Source: Gammaproteobacteria bacterium
GTDB lineage: Bacteria; Pseudomonadota; Gammaproteobacteria; Enterobacterales; Kangiellaceae
Assembly: GCA_030432465.1 (NCBI GenBank)
Contig: JAUIHB010000002.1
Coordinates: 1-43,165, forward strand
Length of the DNA stretch: 43,165 nt
Reading direction: 5' to 3'
Shown here: piece after piece, positions 20,686 through 29,994 of the stretch
How positions within the stretch are numbered: position 1 is the stretch's first letter
How the letters are laid out: each line of letters begins with the position of its first letter
Notes under the pieces: model-generated
The model's input: the letters and a program-made list of their open reading frames with translations, nothing else
What the model was told of the DNA's origin: nothing
Databases searched by the model: none
Translations under genes and position numbers: made by a program

Positions 20686-21630
20686 ATGATAAAGCCTTTA
20701 CCTACACTAGCTTTAGCGGTGTCGCTATCTCTATTAGGTGCTTGTTCTAGCACCTCTGACCAGCCAAAATCGGAACCTTTAGTACAAACGTTTAGAATTA
20801 GCCAGGGTATGAAAGTGCGCTTGCAAAAGCCTGAAGGGTTTAAGTTGACGAAAGAGCATTATGGGTTTGTACAACCAGAAACCTTTTCACGCATAAGAAT
20901 CAATGAGGTTGAAATCCCTTATGAGCAATATCGCGCTAAACTAAGCGCTGATAATTTATTTAAAAATCAACTACAGCTAATCAACTCACAACAAGTTGAA
21001 ATTAATGGTGCAAACTGCACGCTACTAACCTTAAGGCAAGTTATTGCTGGTACTTACTATGAAAAACTATGGTTAATCGCTGGCGATAACTTATCTAGCT
21101 TACAAATAGAAGCCAGCTACCCTGAAAGTTCAAGTAAGCAGCACAAAAATGCCATTAAGCAAAGCCTGTATAGTATTGCAGTACAAACCAATGATAACGC
21201 TCGCCTATATACCGGCCTGCCTTTTATGTTAACGAATACAGTTAATTTTAAACTAGTACAACGAAACATTAACTCTGTTGTACTTATATCTAACAACTAC
21301 CCTGACGCTTCGGTAGTTATTAGTCATGGAAAACTATCTTCAGAGATTCAAAACACAGAAAAACTAGCACATACCTTTTTAAATAACTCAAAAAGTTTAT
21401 CTGAGGTTGAAATAATAAATAGTATGCCTGCTAAAGTTGGTGGTATTCCAGCTATAGCTACTGAAGCTCTAGCCATTAAAAACGACAAATCAGCCTGGAT
21501 TTATCAGGTTACATCGAGCCAAAAAAGCAAGTTTCTATTAATTCAAGCTCTGAGTAAGAAAGAAAATAAAGATGGGTTTAAAAAGGATTTACAAACTTTG
21601 TTAGACAAATTTAAATTCCGCTCTATCTAA
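20686..21630 (+). CDS. Putative exported lipoprotein of unknown function
   Basis: MIKPLPTLALAVSLSLLGACSSTSDQ: signal peptide with LGAC lipobox; 314 aa; divergent from the giant gene. Confidence 0.75.
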   Translation: MIKPLPTLALAVSLSLLGACSSTSDQPKSEPLVQTFRISQGMKVRLQKPEGFKLTKEHYGFVQPETFSRIRINEVEIPYEQYRAKLSADNLFKNQLQLINSQQVEINGANCTLLTLRQVIAGTYYEKLWLIAGDNLSSLQIEASYPESSSKQHKNAIKQSLYSIAVQTNDNARLYTGLPFMLTNTVNFKLVQRNINSVVLISNNYPDASVVISHGKLSSEIQNTEKLAHTFLNNSKSLSEVEIINSMPAKVGGIPAIATEALAIKNDKSAWIYQVTSSQKSKFLLIQALSKKENKDGFKKDLQTLLDKFKFRSI

Positions 21631-21929
21631 CTGTTGGTCTTGCTGACGATTGTCAACAAACTTATACCCCAAAATAATTAACAGTATTAAAGTTACCATT
21701 TGCAAACAAACTCTTTAATGCAAATATTCGAATACAACATAGACCATATAAAGAGAGTAATTATCTCATGACCACAACTGATCAGACCAAAATTAATGCA
21801 ATCTATTATTTCACATTTGTAAATATTTGTTAAACTAGTAAGAATTTCTTAAAATTATAATAATATCGTCAAGCTCAATAGGCAGAAATTTATCTGTCTT
21901 AAGGGAGCTTAAAAATAGAGGAAACAATT

Positions 21930-22394
21930 ATGTACAACAAGCTCCCCCTAGCTTTGGTTTGTGCTTTTGCCAGTGGCAGTGCACTGGCTAACGCTAACAT
22001 ATTTGAGTTACAAAAAGCTAAATCAGAAATGATCAGCGTGACAAAGTCAGCCAATCATATCGACTTTACACCTGTTAAACACTACGATAAATATATTATT
22101 TCAGTCTCTGGCCCTAATGGTTTCTTTCAATCTTTTGAAACCGACACTCCATCTCTTGATGTAGACAGCTTAGATTTACCAAACGACGGAACATTTAATT
22201 ATCAAATTCAAGCAGTTACCTTCTTAAAAGAAGTAAGTGACTCATTAAACAATGGTCGCCCTAAAGACTCTAAAGGCTACATCAGTAAAATAGATGTCAT
22301 GGGAGGTAAGTTCACAACTGAAAACTTTTCTGTAAAAACGTTTGAACAAATACATGAAAAAAAGCCAAAACTTCAACTTGGCTTAAGCAATTAA
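21930..22394 (+). CDS. Small secreted protein of unknown function
   Basis: MYNKLPLALVCAFASGSALANA signal peptide; preceded by a purine-rich AGAGGAAAC region; 10 nt upstream of the S74 gene. Confidence 0.7.
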   Translation: MYNKLPLALVCAFASGSALANANIFELQKAKSEMISVTKSANHIDFTPVKHYDKYIISVSGPNGFFQSFETDTPSLDVDSLDLPNDGTFNYQIQAVTFLKEVSDSLNNGRPKDSKGYISKIDVMGGKFTTENFSVKTFEQIHEKKPKLQLGLSN

Positions 22395-22404
22395 GAGGCC
22401 TGCT

Positions 22405-23655
22405 ATGAAAATTAATCAACTATTTAAAATGAGCGCTCTTTCTGTTGCTTTAACCACATCTATTAACGTCAATGCAGACCAACAGATTCTAGATGACTTG
22501 ATTGTAGATGGAAGTGCTTGTATCGGGCAAGATTGCGTAAATGGTGAAAGTTTTGGTTTTGATACATTGAGGTTAAAAGAAAATAACCTACGTATTAAAT
22601 TTGACGACACTAGTAATTCAGCGTCATTTCCTTCAAATGATTGGCAATTAACTGCTAATGATTCCGGTAACGGTGGTGCTAATAAGTTCTCTATTGATGA
22701 TGTTACTGGAGGCCGTACTCCTTTCACAATTGAAGCCAGCGCACCTAGTAATTCATTATATGTTGATGATGGCGGTCGCATTGGTTTTGGTACATCGACC
22801 CCTAGCGTTCAACTTCACTTAAAAGACGGGAACACTCCAACGTTGCGCTTAGAGCAGGATGGTTCTTCAGGTTTTACAGCGCAAACTTGGGATTTAGCTG
22901 GTAATGAAGCTAATTTTTTTATACGTGATGCAACTAATGGTAGTAAGCTTCCATTTAGAATTCAACCAAGCTCTGGCTCTGGCAATAATAACGCTTTATA
23001 CATTGCGTCAGACGGCGATATTGGCATGGGAACTACCAGCCCAGGCGCAGATTTGCATGTAATGACTGCTGATGACTCGCAACCTAATATTATTATTGAA
23101 AACACCAATACTGCTGATGTATATGCCAATAATATGGAATTGAGAAATGCAGGAACGACCAAAATAGCTGCCGTAAATACATCTCCAGGTGCAGGCATAC
23201 CCAGTAAATGGAACCTGCAGTTTCGCCATGAAGATGGAAGCGTGAGAATAACGAATAATTCTTACGAAGGTGAAGAGTTTCAGTTAAGCAAAGAAGGTGA
23301 TTTAAACATTACAGGTACTATAACAGCAACTGGTTCTGATTTTTCTTCTTCAAAGCTTCTAAAAGAAAATTTTACAAAACTCAACTCAGCTGAAATTCTA
23401 GATAAGATTAGCTCACTAGATATTCTAATGTGGAACTATATAAAACATGATGACGCAATCAAGCACATTGGACCAATGTCTGAAGACTTCCATGATGCAT
23501 TTGGTTTGAATGGAGATAAATCAGATAAAATCTCTGTATCTGATATTTCTGGTGTTTCACTTGCAGCAATACAAGCTTTAATAAAGCAAGTAAAATTAAA
23601 AGATAAAGTAATTGCTGATATGCAAAACCGCATAAAAGCTCTAGAGAATAAATAA
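22405..23655 (+). CDS. Secreted protein with C-terminal Peptidase_S74-type intramolecular chaperone domain
   Basis: Signal peptide MKINQLFKMSALSVALTTSINVNA; DGRIGFGTSTPSVQLHLKDGNTPTLRLEQDGS and GDIGMGTTSPGADLHV blocks; C-terminal SSKLLKENFTKLNSAEILDKISSLDILMWNYIKHDDAIKHIGPMSEDFHDAFGL...ISGVSLAAIQALIKQVK resembles S74 chaperone domains. Confidence 0.85.
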   Translation: MKINQLFKMSALSVALTTSINVNADQQILDDLIVDGSACIGQDCVNGESFGFDTLRLKENNLRIKFDDTSNSASFPSNDWQLTANDSGNGGANKFSIDDVTGGRTPFTIEASAPSNSLYVDDGGRIGFGTSTPSVQLHLKDGNTPTLRLEQDGSSGFTAQTWDLAGNEANFFIRDATNGSKLPFRIQPSSGSGNNNALYIASDGDIGMGTTSPGADLHVMTADDSQPNIIIENTNTADVYANNMELRNAGTTKIAAVNTSPGAGIPSKWNLQFRHEDGSVRITNNSYEGEEFQLSKEGDLNITGTITATGSDFSSSKLLKENFTKLNSAEILDKISSLDILMWNYIKHDDAIKHIGPMSEDFHDAFGLNGDKSDKISVSDISGVSLAAIQALIKQVKLKDKVIADMQNRIKALENK

Positions 23656-23674
23656 TCGATAACATTTCTAATTG

Positions 23675-23702
23675 GGTGCCTATGAAAGCGGCACCTTTTT
23701 AT
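23675..23702 (+). terminator. Intrinsic terminator downstream of the S74-domain gene
   Basis: GGTGCC-TATGAAAGC-GGCACC followed by TTTTT. Confidence 0.85.
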
Positions 23703-23759
23703 CTTAAAAGTATGTATTAGCCTTGCTTTGTTATAGACAGAACTATACCTACCCCAAAT

Positions 23760-23834
23760 TCAGGTAACTATTTCCTTTAAATGCCCCCTTACGGCTTCAC
23801 CTTTGAATTCTTGGAGGTATTTATTGGTATTCAT
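23760..23834 (-). pseudogene. Remnant of an IS3-family OrfA (transposase_8 / HTH) start
   Basis: Minus-strand translation MNTNKYLQEFKGEAVRGHLKEIVT* resembles the IS3 OrfA N-terminus (M..KRY..EFK.EAV), then stops after 24 codons. Confidence 0.5.
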
Positions 23835-24030
23835 AGCACCTCTCATTGTACTTCACTTTCTAAATAAAAGATGTCTACATTATTCAGGGAAGAAGATAGA
23901 CACAAAACTATTATATCGAAAAGCTAAAATACTCAAATTTTTAACTGATAGGAGTTATTTAAATTAACTCTTTTTTCGTTGAAACTCTTATTCCTATAAG
24001 TTAATTTAGATCAAATTTTTACTTTGTACA

Positions 24031-24969
24031 ATGCCCCCTAACTTAATGATAAAGAAAACACTATATCTTACTTTTAGCCACTCTTATGGAGCTTATGGCA
24101 GTAAAGAACATTTCTGCCACTTTCTATGGGGTTACGCGCTTCCTGGCCTTCACAGAGCTATCAGCTTTTTATCTACCCAAAACTATACTGAATGGCGAAT
24201 TGTCGTTGATGATTGTGGGCCCATCATGAATAAAACTCTAAAGGAATTATTTGATGCTCTAAACTTAGAAGTATCGTTTCGTAACTTAACAGACAATACA
24301 ACAAAAGAGTATGATATAGAACGATGGGATATCATGCTTCACGAACCTAGCATTATGACCGATGATGAGTATAGCCAAAATCCACATATACAGAAATTTA
24401 GAAATAATCCTTTTCTTCGGGCTAGTTTACGAGAAACCAATTCAATGGAGAGGTTGAAAGGAGATATCTTAAATATTCGCAATAAATGTTTGTCAGCCGT
24501 TGATAACTTTGAGCTTGAAAATACAACCGATTACTTAATTATAAAGCGTTCTTCAGAACCTCACTTTTATAGTGAAGATGGCCAAGCTGAAATAAAAGGC
24601 TATGGCGTATCTAGAAGATCCTTAATCGACGTTGATGATTTTGTTGAATACCTTCGCTCTAAAGGGGTGAAAGTTAATTCATACGAGCCTGGAGCCCACT
24701 CGATTACTCACCAAATTAAGACTTTTAACAAATGTAAAGGTATTATAGCTATTAGAGGTGCTGAATGCTCTAACGCAATTTGGATGCAAGAGCATTCAAA
24801 GCTAATCATTGTCACCCCCCGTACCATGCAACCCCCCCCTATATATAAAAGAATCTGTAATATTGTAGATATTGAATATTATGACATTGCCGGTGTAGAC
24901 CAAAATCAATTAAGCCTATTCGACTATAAAGAATGCATTGAAGGTATTGTAAATGATAAGAACGTATGA
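24031..24969 (+). CDS. GT61-like glycosyltransferase (DUF563-type)
   Basis: LIIKRSSEPHFYSED...RRSLIDVDDFVEYLRSKGVKVNSYEP...KTFNKCKGIIAIRGAECSNAIWMQEHSKLIIVTP resembles the C-terminal GT61 region (G.nMiF). Confidence 0.6.
   Translation: MPPNLMIKKTLYLTFSHSYGAYGSKEHFCHFLWGYALPGLHRAISFLSTQNYTEWRIVVDDCGPIMNKTLKELFDALNLEVSFRNLTDNTTKEYDIERWDIMLHEPSIMTDDEYSQNPHIQKFRNNPFLRASLRETNSMERLKGDILNIRNKCLSAVDNFELENTTDYLIIKRSSEPHFYSEDGQAEIKGYGVSRRSLIDVDDFVEYLRSKGVKVNSYEPGAHSITHQIKTFNKCKGIIAIRGAECSNAIWMQEHSKLIIVTPRTMQPPPIYKRICNIVDIEYYDIAGVDQNQLSLFDYKECIEGIVNDKNV
24815..24839 (+). repeat. C6 and C8 homopolymer tracts in the GT61-like coding sequence
   Basis: Direct read: gtcaCCCCCCgtaccatgcaaCCCCCCCCta (C6 at 24815-24820, C8 at 24832-24839). 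Confidence 0.9.
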
Positions 24970-26230
24970 TAAAGCAAGCGAACTACTAAGTTTTAGGCAA
25001 GAAATACTTAATAGAAATAAATTCAACCTAACCCCTGTTACTTTTGAATCGCAAAGTGATTGGACACTAACCGATGGAGCTGTCTCGCATAAATCAGGCG
25101 GTTTTTTTCATATTGTTGGTATACAAAACGAATTAACAAAAGAAACAAAAACTATACTTTATCAACCGCAAAGTGCTGTAACAGGTCTTCTAATTAATAT
25201 TCATCATAATAAAATATGGATTTGCTTACAGGCTAGGGCCGAGCCAGGAAACACGGGAATAGTACAATTTGGGCCTTCAATTCAGTCCACCGCAGCGAAT
25301 TACATGAAACTCCATGGTGGTAAAGACACGGACTTTTTACCTTATTTTCTTAATTTTAAATCTGACTCTAGGTTGCTTAATTTTACAATGCAAACTGATC
25401 TTGGAGAGCTGTACTATCAAAAGAGTAAAACTCATAACTACGTGGAAGTGTACAATAAGTTAGAATCCACACAAAATACGTGCTGGGTAGAATTAAACTC
25501 TCTATTTACATTACTACAGCAAGATTACTTCATTAATACAGACCTAAGATCTCTTTTAGCAATGTATGATTGGGACCATTTTCTCAGCAAAGAATTGCTT
25601 GAAACTCCAATTAATGAAGAGTTACTTACTTATTTCTTTAGACAAAAAGCTACGTATAAAAACAAACACAAAATAATACCTCTAGATAAGCTACTTAAGT
25701 GGCAGATAAATGGAGCTAATTTAATAGATCTTTCAACACAACGTGTTGCAGCAAGTTTGTTCCGAGTTAAAGCTGCGACAAGAGAAATTAGCAATTGGAC
25801 GCAACCACTGCTAACTATACAAGGTAAAGGCCTTTGCTTACTATACCGGCGATGTATTAACGGCCAGGTGGAGTTTTTAATTAGCGTCATAGAGGAATCT
25901 GGTATTGATAATGGTGTAATCCTGTCACCAAGTGTCATGTTATACCCAGGCGAAAATACAGATGGCGTAACAAAACTTGGTGAAGTGTACAGAACGTTTG
26001 AGCATTCCGAAGAAGGTGGTCGTTTCCTTCATTATGAAAGCATATTCGAAGTTCGTAATGTTGAACCTGATATGCCTCATGACGAACATCAATTTTGGGT
26101 TTCAGCTTTAGAGTTAAAAAACCTTTTTAAACATTCAAATATGGTATGTATACAGCTTAGGGTAATTACATCCTCAATATTAGATGATCTCAACCCTATC
26201 ACTTTAAACAAAGCCAGTTCGAATAGGTAG
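24953..26230 (+). CDS. NDP-hexose 2,3-dehydratase family protein
   Basis: WTLTDGAVSHKSGGFFHIVGIQ; ICLQARAEPGNTGIVQFGPSIQSTAANYMKLHGGKDTDFLPYF; second half with SEEGGRFLHYES and FWVSALELKNLFKHSNMVCIQLR. Matches the two-repeat EvaA/TylCVI-type architecture from memory. Confidence 0.85.
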   Translation: MIRTYDKASELLSFRQEILNRNKFNLTPVTFESQSDWTLTDGAVSHKSGGFFHIVGIQNELTKETKTILYQPQSAVTGLLINIHHNKIWICLQARAEPGNTGIVQFGPSIQSTAANYMKLHGGKDTDFLPYFLNFKSDSRLLNFTMQTDLGELYYQKSKTHNYVEVYNKLESTQNTCWVELNSLFTLLQQDYFINTDLRSLLAMYDWDHFLSKELLETPINEELLTYFFRQKATYKNKHKIIPLDKLLKWQINGANLIDLSTQRVAASLFRVKAATREISNWTQPLLTIQGKGLCLLYRRCINGQVEFLISVIEESGIDNGVILSPSVMLYPGENTDGVTKLGEVYRTFEHSEEGGRFLHYESIFEVRNVEPDMPHDEHQFWVSALELKNLFKHSNMVCIQLRVITSSILDDLNPITLNKASSNR

Positions 26231-27373
26231 TATTCTATGCGAGGGCCTATATCCCTCAATGTAGGCTAATTTACTACTGAGCAGCAACTCAGTTAAATCA
26301 ACGTTTGTTTGATGTTCTTTTAGACTTACACCGTAGTGTAATAATTGTTTACGCCAAATTATTTCAAACTCTGAAATTTTAGAAAAAGCTAGGGATAGGG
26401 CTTTTTCTGGAATTTCAGGAATAATTGAATTAACGGGATAATTAGTATAGTCATCAGAAAAAAGAGTTTCGCCTTTAAAGAACTCCTTGTGCAATTTAGC
26501 ATTTGACTCTTTATACTGTTTCATAAACTCTTCGGCTTCACTCCTACTCGGTAGTAAACCAGATCCAGAAAACTCACTATTAATTACCTCTGTTATATAT
26601 TCTTTTAGTATTTGATTTTTCCTATTTGGTTTATGCTGTAGAAAATTCGAAAACCCTAAATTTAAGATTCTTAAAACTTCTTGTGCAATCACTGACAATG
26701 TTTCGTTCGTACTGAAAGGTTTATCGTAATTTGGGAGTGTTATTTCCGCAGCTTTAATAAAGTCATCAATCAAAGAATACGAAGAAAGCTGATTTTTATC
26801 AAAAATACGAGCCTTAATTGACTTCCTCCCAAAAACAGCAGACCAATTACATAAATTTTTATAGTAATCAAATGATGGTTTTGGGCTCAATAATTCACGT
26901 TTAGTTGATCCTAATCTAAGCTTGGAGCTGTACAAACTAACGGACATTTCATCCTGCCTTCTTAGATAAACAATAACTTTTATATTCTCTGAATACTTGC
27001 TAAGAATAGATTTTAGAGTGGAAAGCTCCTCAATACAGCCACTTAGTTGTCCAAAGAAACCTTCACAAGAAAGAATAAGAGTATGAATACTTTTCGGTAC
27101 CTGCTGCATAGCCAAATCGAAGTTATTTAATACTTCAGCATTCCAAGTTTCTCTATCATTTTGGCTATATAATTCATTATTTTTGGTAAAATAATCATTT
27201 CTACTTGGGTTCATGCTCGCTATAACGAGACTACGAACATAATGCTGTTGTTTAGTATGTAAATAATAAGTACCGCTTTCTTGTAAGTGGTGTTTATTAG
27301 CTTTTAGAAACTCTTGGATTGAAGTAGAGCCTGACTTAGGTGTGCCTATATGTAAGATAATTCTATTGATCAT
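26204..27373 (-). CDS. Sulfotransferase-like protein (P-loop)
   Basis: N-terminal IILHIGTPKSGSTSIQEFLKANKHHLQESGTYYL (5'-PSB-like P-loop); VIVYLRRQDEMSVSLYSS region. Confidence 0.75.
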   Translation of the reverse strand: MINRIILHIGTPKSGSTSIQEFLKANKHHLQESGTYYLHTKQQHYVRSLVIASMNPSRNDYFTKNNELYSQNDRETWNAEVLNNFDLAMQQVPKSIHTLILSCEGFFGQLSGCIEELSTLKSILSKYSENIKVIVYLRRQDEMSVSLYSSKLRLGSTKRELLSPKPSFDYYKNLCNWSAVFGRKSIKARIFDKNQLSSYSLIDDFIKAAEITLPNYDKPFSTNETLSVIAQEVLRILNLGFSNFLQHKPNRKNQILKEYITEVINSEFSGSGLLPSRSEAEEFMKQYKESNAKLHKEFFKGETLFSDDYTNYPVNSIIPEIPEKALSLAFSKISEFEIIWRKQLLHYGVSLKEHQTNVDLTELLLSSKLAYIEGYRPSHRILPIRTGFV

Positions 27374-27581
27374 ACCAAAATGAAAGTTTTATTTTATTTT
27401 ATTTTAAAGCGAACTATAACAGTTAAAATTAGATACGCCTAAATTAAGTTTATCTCAAGTCTTAGATAACAGGCTTAAATTGAATACCAACGACTAAAAA
27501 ACAAACTGAATTAGTTCACATTTAAAACTAACATATTGGGTATATAGTTAAACCTTTTAAATCAATGAGTAATTAAATGTT

Positions 27582-28532
27582 CTAGCGTATTCTGTACATC
27601 GAACATAGAAAGAGTGCAAAGTAAAGTAATGACTTTTCTATTTTACAATTTGGATTATTGACTAGTCTTTGAACAAGTGCCTTTTGCTTACCAAAAGGCT
27701 GCTTATAAAAAGAAACAAAGTCCCTTATTTCATTAACTTTACTATCGCCATATAGCTTATTAAGTGTCTTAGCTTGCAAGAAACTTAGTTTCAAATGTTT
27801 AAAAGCTTTTATATATAATTGTATTCTATTTTCATTCTTAACAGCACCTATTGAATTATTGTCGTGCTGTCTATACTTTACAAGAGGGCTATCAACAAAT
27901 GCTGTCACCCCTTCTAAGTCTGCAACAATAGCAAACCACCAATCATGTACAATAACTTCTTTAGGTAGCGGTGTAGCCGCCTCTAACAAGGCACGATTAA
28001 ACAGCGTAGTGCAGCCGGTAACAACATTTTGAATTAACAGCTTAGGCATTGAGTGTAAATTCGAATCTGGCAGCTTTTGGTCTTTAAAAAACGACAATGC
28101 ACGCGTATTTAGTTGCTCATCAACTATTTCCAAATCAGAATGAACAAGTACAGCTCTTGTTTTATCAGCTATTTTGCTAATTTGCTCAATCGAATGGCAC
28201 TTTCGCAGTAATTCTTCAATTTTATTTGGATACCATACATCATCTTGATCACAAAAAAGAAAATACTCACACTGTGACTTCTTTGCAAGTTCACATAAAT
28301 AAGCAAAATTACCAACGTGCCCATGCCAACCTGAGATGTTTCCATGAAGCTCTATTATATTTGGGTATTGCTTTTGCCAACTTTCTACAAGCGAGCTTGT
28401 AGAGTCAGTTGAATTGTCGTCGCTAATAAAGATCTTATTAGGTAAAACTGTTTGAGAAAATAAAGACGCTAATTGTTCATCAATAAATTTTTCACCATTA
28501 TAAGTGGCAAGTAAAACACAAATACCACTCAT
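27582..28532 (-). CDS. Glycosyltransferase family 2 (rhamnosyltransferase-like)
   Basis: ICVLLATYNGEKFIDEQLASLFSQT; SDDNSTDST; LFCDQDDVWYPNKI; VHDWWFAI. Close in layout to the GT2 at 10835-11812. Confidence 0.87.
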   Translation of the reverse strand: MSGICVLLATYNGEKFIDEQLASLFSQTVLPNKIFISDDNSTDSTSSLVESWQKQYPNIIELHGNISGWHGHVGNFAYLCELAKKSQCEYFLFCDQDDVWYPNKIEELLRKCHSIEQISKIADKTRAVLVHSDLEIVDEQLNTRALSFFKDQKLPDSNLHSMPKLLIQNVVTGCTTLFNRALLEAATPLPKEVIVHDWWFAIVADLEGVTAFVDSPLVKYRQHDNNSIGAVKNENRIQLYIKAFKHLKLSFLQAKTLNKLYGDSKVNEIRDFVSFYKQPFGKQKALVQRLVNNPNCKIEKSLLYFALFLCSMYRIR

Positions 28533-29860
28533 CCATTTTTACCATTTGATTTTGATAAGTGATTAAACTTAGACTTCAAAAATGACAGAACTTTACTAAA
28601 TACACTTTTATTTACCTCAACCGGTTGATTATTATGGTGAAGTTTGACTAATGTGTTGTAGTAATTTTTATCTTCAGAATTATAGTGACAACAATAAGCA
28701 ACGAAATTTTCTGAAAGCTCTTTGTAGCCTAAGCTTTCAAACAAGTGCGCTAGTTGAAAAGCTACTTTTGGCTTATTTTTCTCCGCTATAGTTAATGAAT
28801 CCAGCGCTGATACAACCTCACTATTTAACATTAAACTTAAATCTAATTTAGTACTCTCAATTTCTAAAGCTTTGTACAAAACCATATAGTCAAGCTCATA
28901 ACTAGATTGAGCAGCAATACATTCAGACAATTTATTAAATAGCGTTAAATTTTCAACCTTTATATATTCAATAACTTCTACAATTTGTTCATTTGAAACC
29001 GCCTGAGAGAAATAAGGCCTTTGTTGATAATCACTAATTAGTTCAATAACAGGCATTAAAGAGGTCAAAGCGTACTTTTCAATTAACTCCGATATCAAAT
29101 GAATAGAGTCTTTTTTATAGCTTTCAAAAATATCTGGAGGAATCAAAGAGTAATATTTAATCCCCCTGTCGAAACGTTGTAAAACGTTATCTAATTGACT
29201 TGCTAAATTCCCAATTTCAAATAAGTTTAAAGCTCTTTTGAGTTCTAAAGCCTCTAAACTATACGAAGTATTGACAACTCTGTGTTTAATACTAGCTTTC
29301 ACACCAAATAAAGAAGTAAAGTCTTCGATTATTCCACCTTTAAGCTCGAGCGCAAGGTCGTAAGACCTTACAATAACTTGGTTATCAGGAAGCAAATTTA
29401 AAATATTCGTCACACGCGGTATATTAATTTTTCGACGTTTTAAAGAAACATCAAATTTATTTACAAAACCATGTCGTTTTACACCCTGATTATAGTTTGA
29501 TTCTAAAAGCTCAATAGGGTTTCTCAAGTACATGATAAATACTGCACTCGGGACTATAGCGTTCAACTCCTCGACAAGTAGAAAAAAATGCTCAGATGAA
29601 AGTAGTAAACACTTATACTCAGATTTTTCGAAGTCAGCTACTAAATCTTTTAATCGTTCATTATCGACTGACCAAGCGCCTTTTTGAAGTTTCAGAATTG
29701 ATTTAAAGTTTCCTGAACTTATTTTATTTTCCGATTGTTCATGTGATGGATATAAAACTCCATTTTCAGACAACAATTTTCTATTTTCGAGTAACCAAGC
29801 CTGAATTGCTGATGTTCCCGTTTTTCCCGGACCTATATGAAAAAATATTTTTTTGCTCAT
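28529..29860 (-). CDS. Sulfotransferase-like protein
   Basis: KIFFHIGPGKTGTSAIQAWLLENRKLLSENGVLYPSHEQ P-loop; VFIMYLRNPIELLESNYNQ (3'-PB-like region). Confidence 0.75.
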   Translation of the reverse strand: MSKKIFFHIGPGKTGTSAIQAWLLENRKLLSENGVLYPSHEQSENKISSGNFKSILKLQKGAWSVDNERLKDLVADFEKSEYKCLLLSSEHFFLLVEELNAIVPSAVFIMYLRNPIELLESNYNQGVKRHGFVNKFDVSLKRRKINIPRVTNILNLLPDNQVIVRSYDLALELKGGIIEDFTSLFGVKASIKHRVVNTSYSLEALELKRALNLFEIGNLASQLDNVLQRFDRGIKYYSLIPPDIFESYKKDSIHLISELIEKYALTSLMPVIELISDYQQRPYFSQAVSNEQIVEVIEYIKVENLTLFNKLSECIAAQSSYELDYMVLYKALEIESTKLDLSLMLNSEVVSALDSLTIAEKNKPKVAFQLAHLFESLGYKELSENFVAYCCHYNSEDKNYYNTLVKLHHNNQPVEVNKSVFSKVLSFLKSKFNHLSKSNGKNG

Positions 29861-29994
29861 ACTACAAAGTTAAACCAATAAAATTACTATTGAAATTAGG
29901 GGATTATCTCTCTTCCTAAACTCAAAAATTACCAAACCAAATAAACAGCAGTACAAGCCAAGTTTTCTTTAGCATATGTTAGACTAAATGCTAT

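Noticed and set aside
22405-23655. Prophage tail-fibre gene
   Set aside because: It has a signal peptide and no neighbouring phage structural, lysis or replication genes, so a secreted host protein is more likely.
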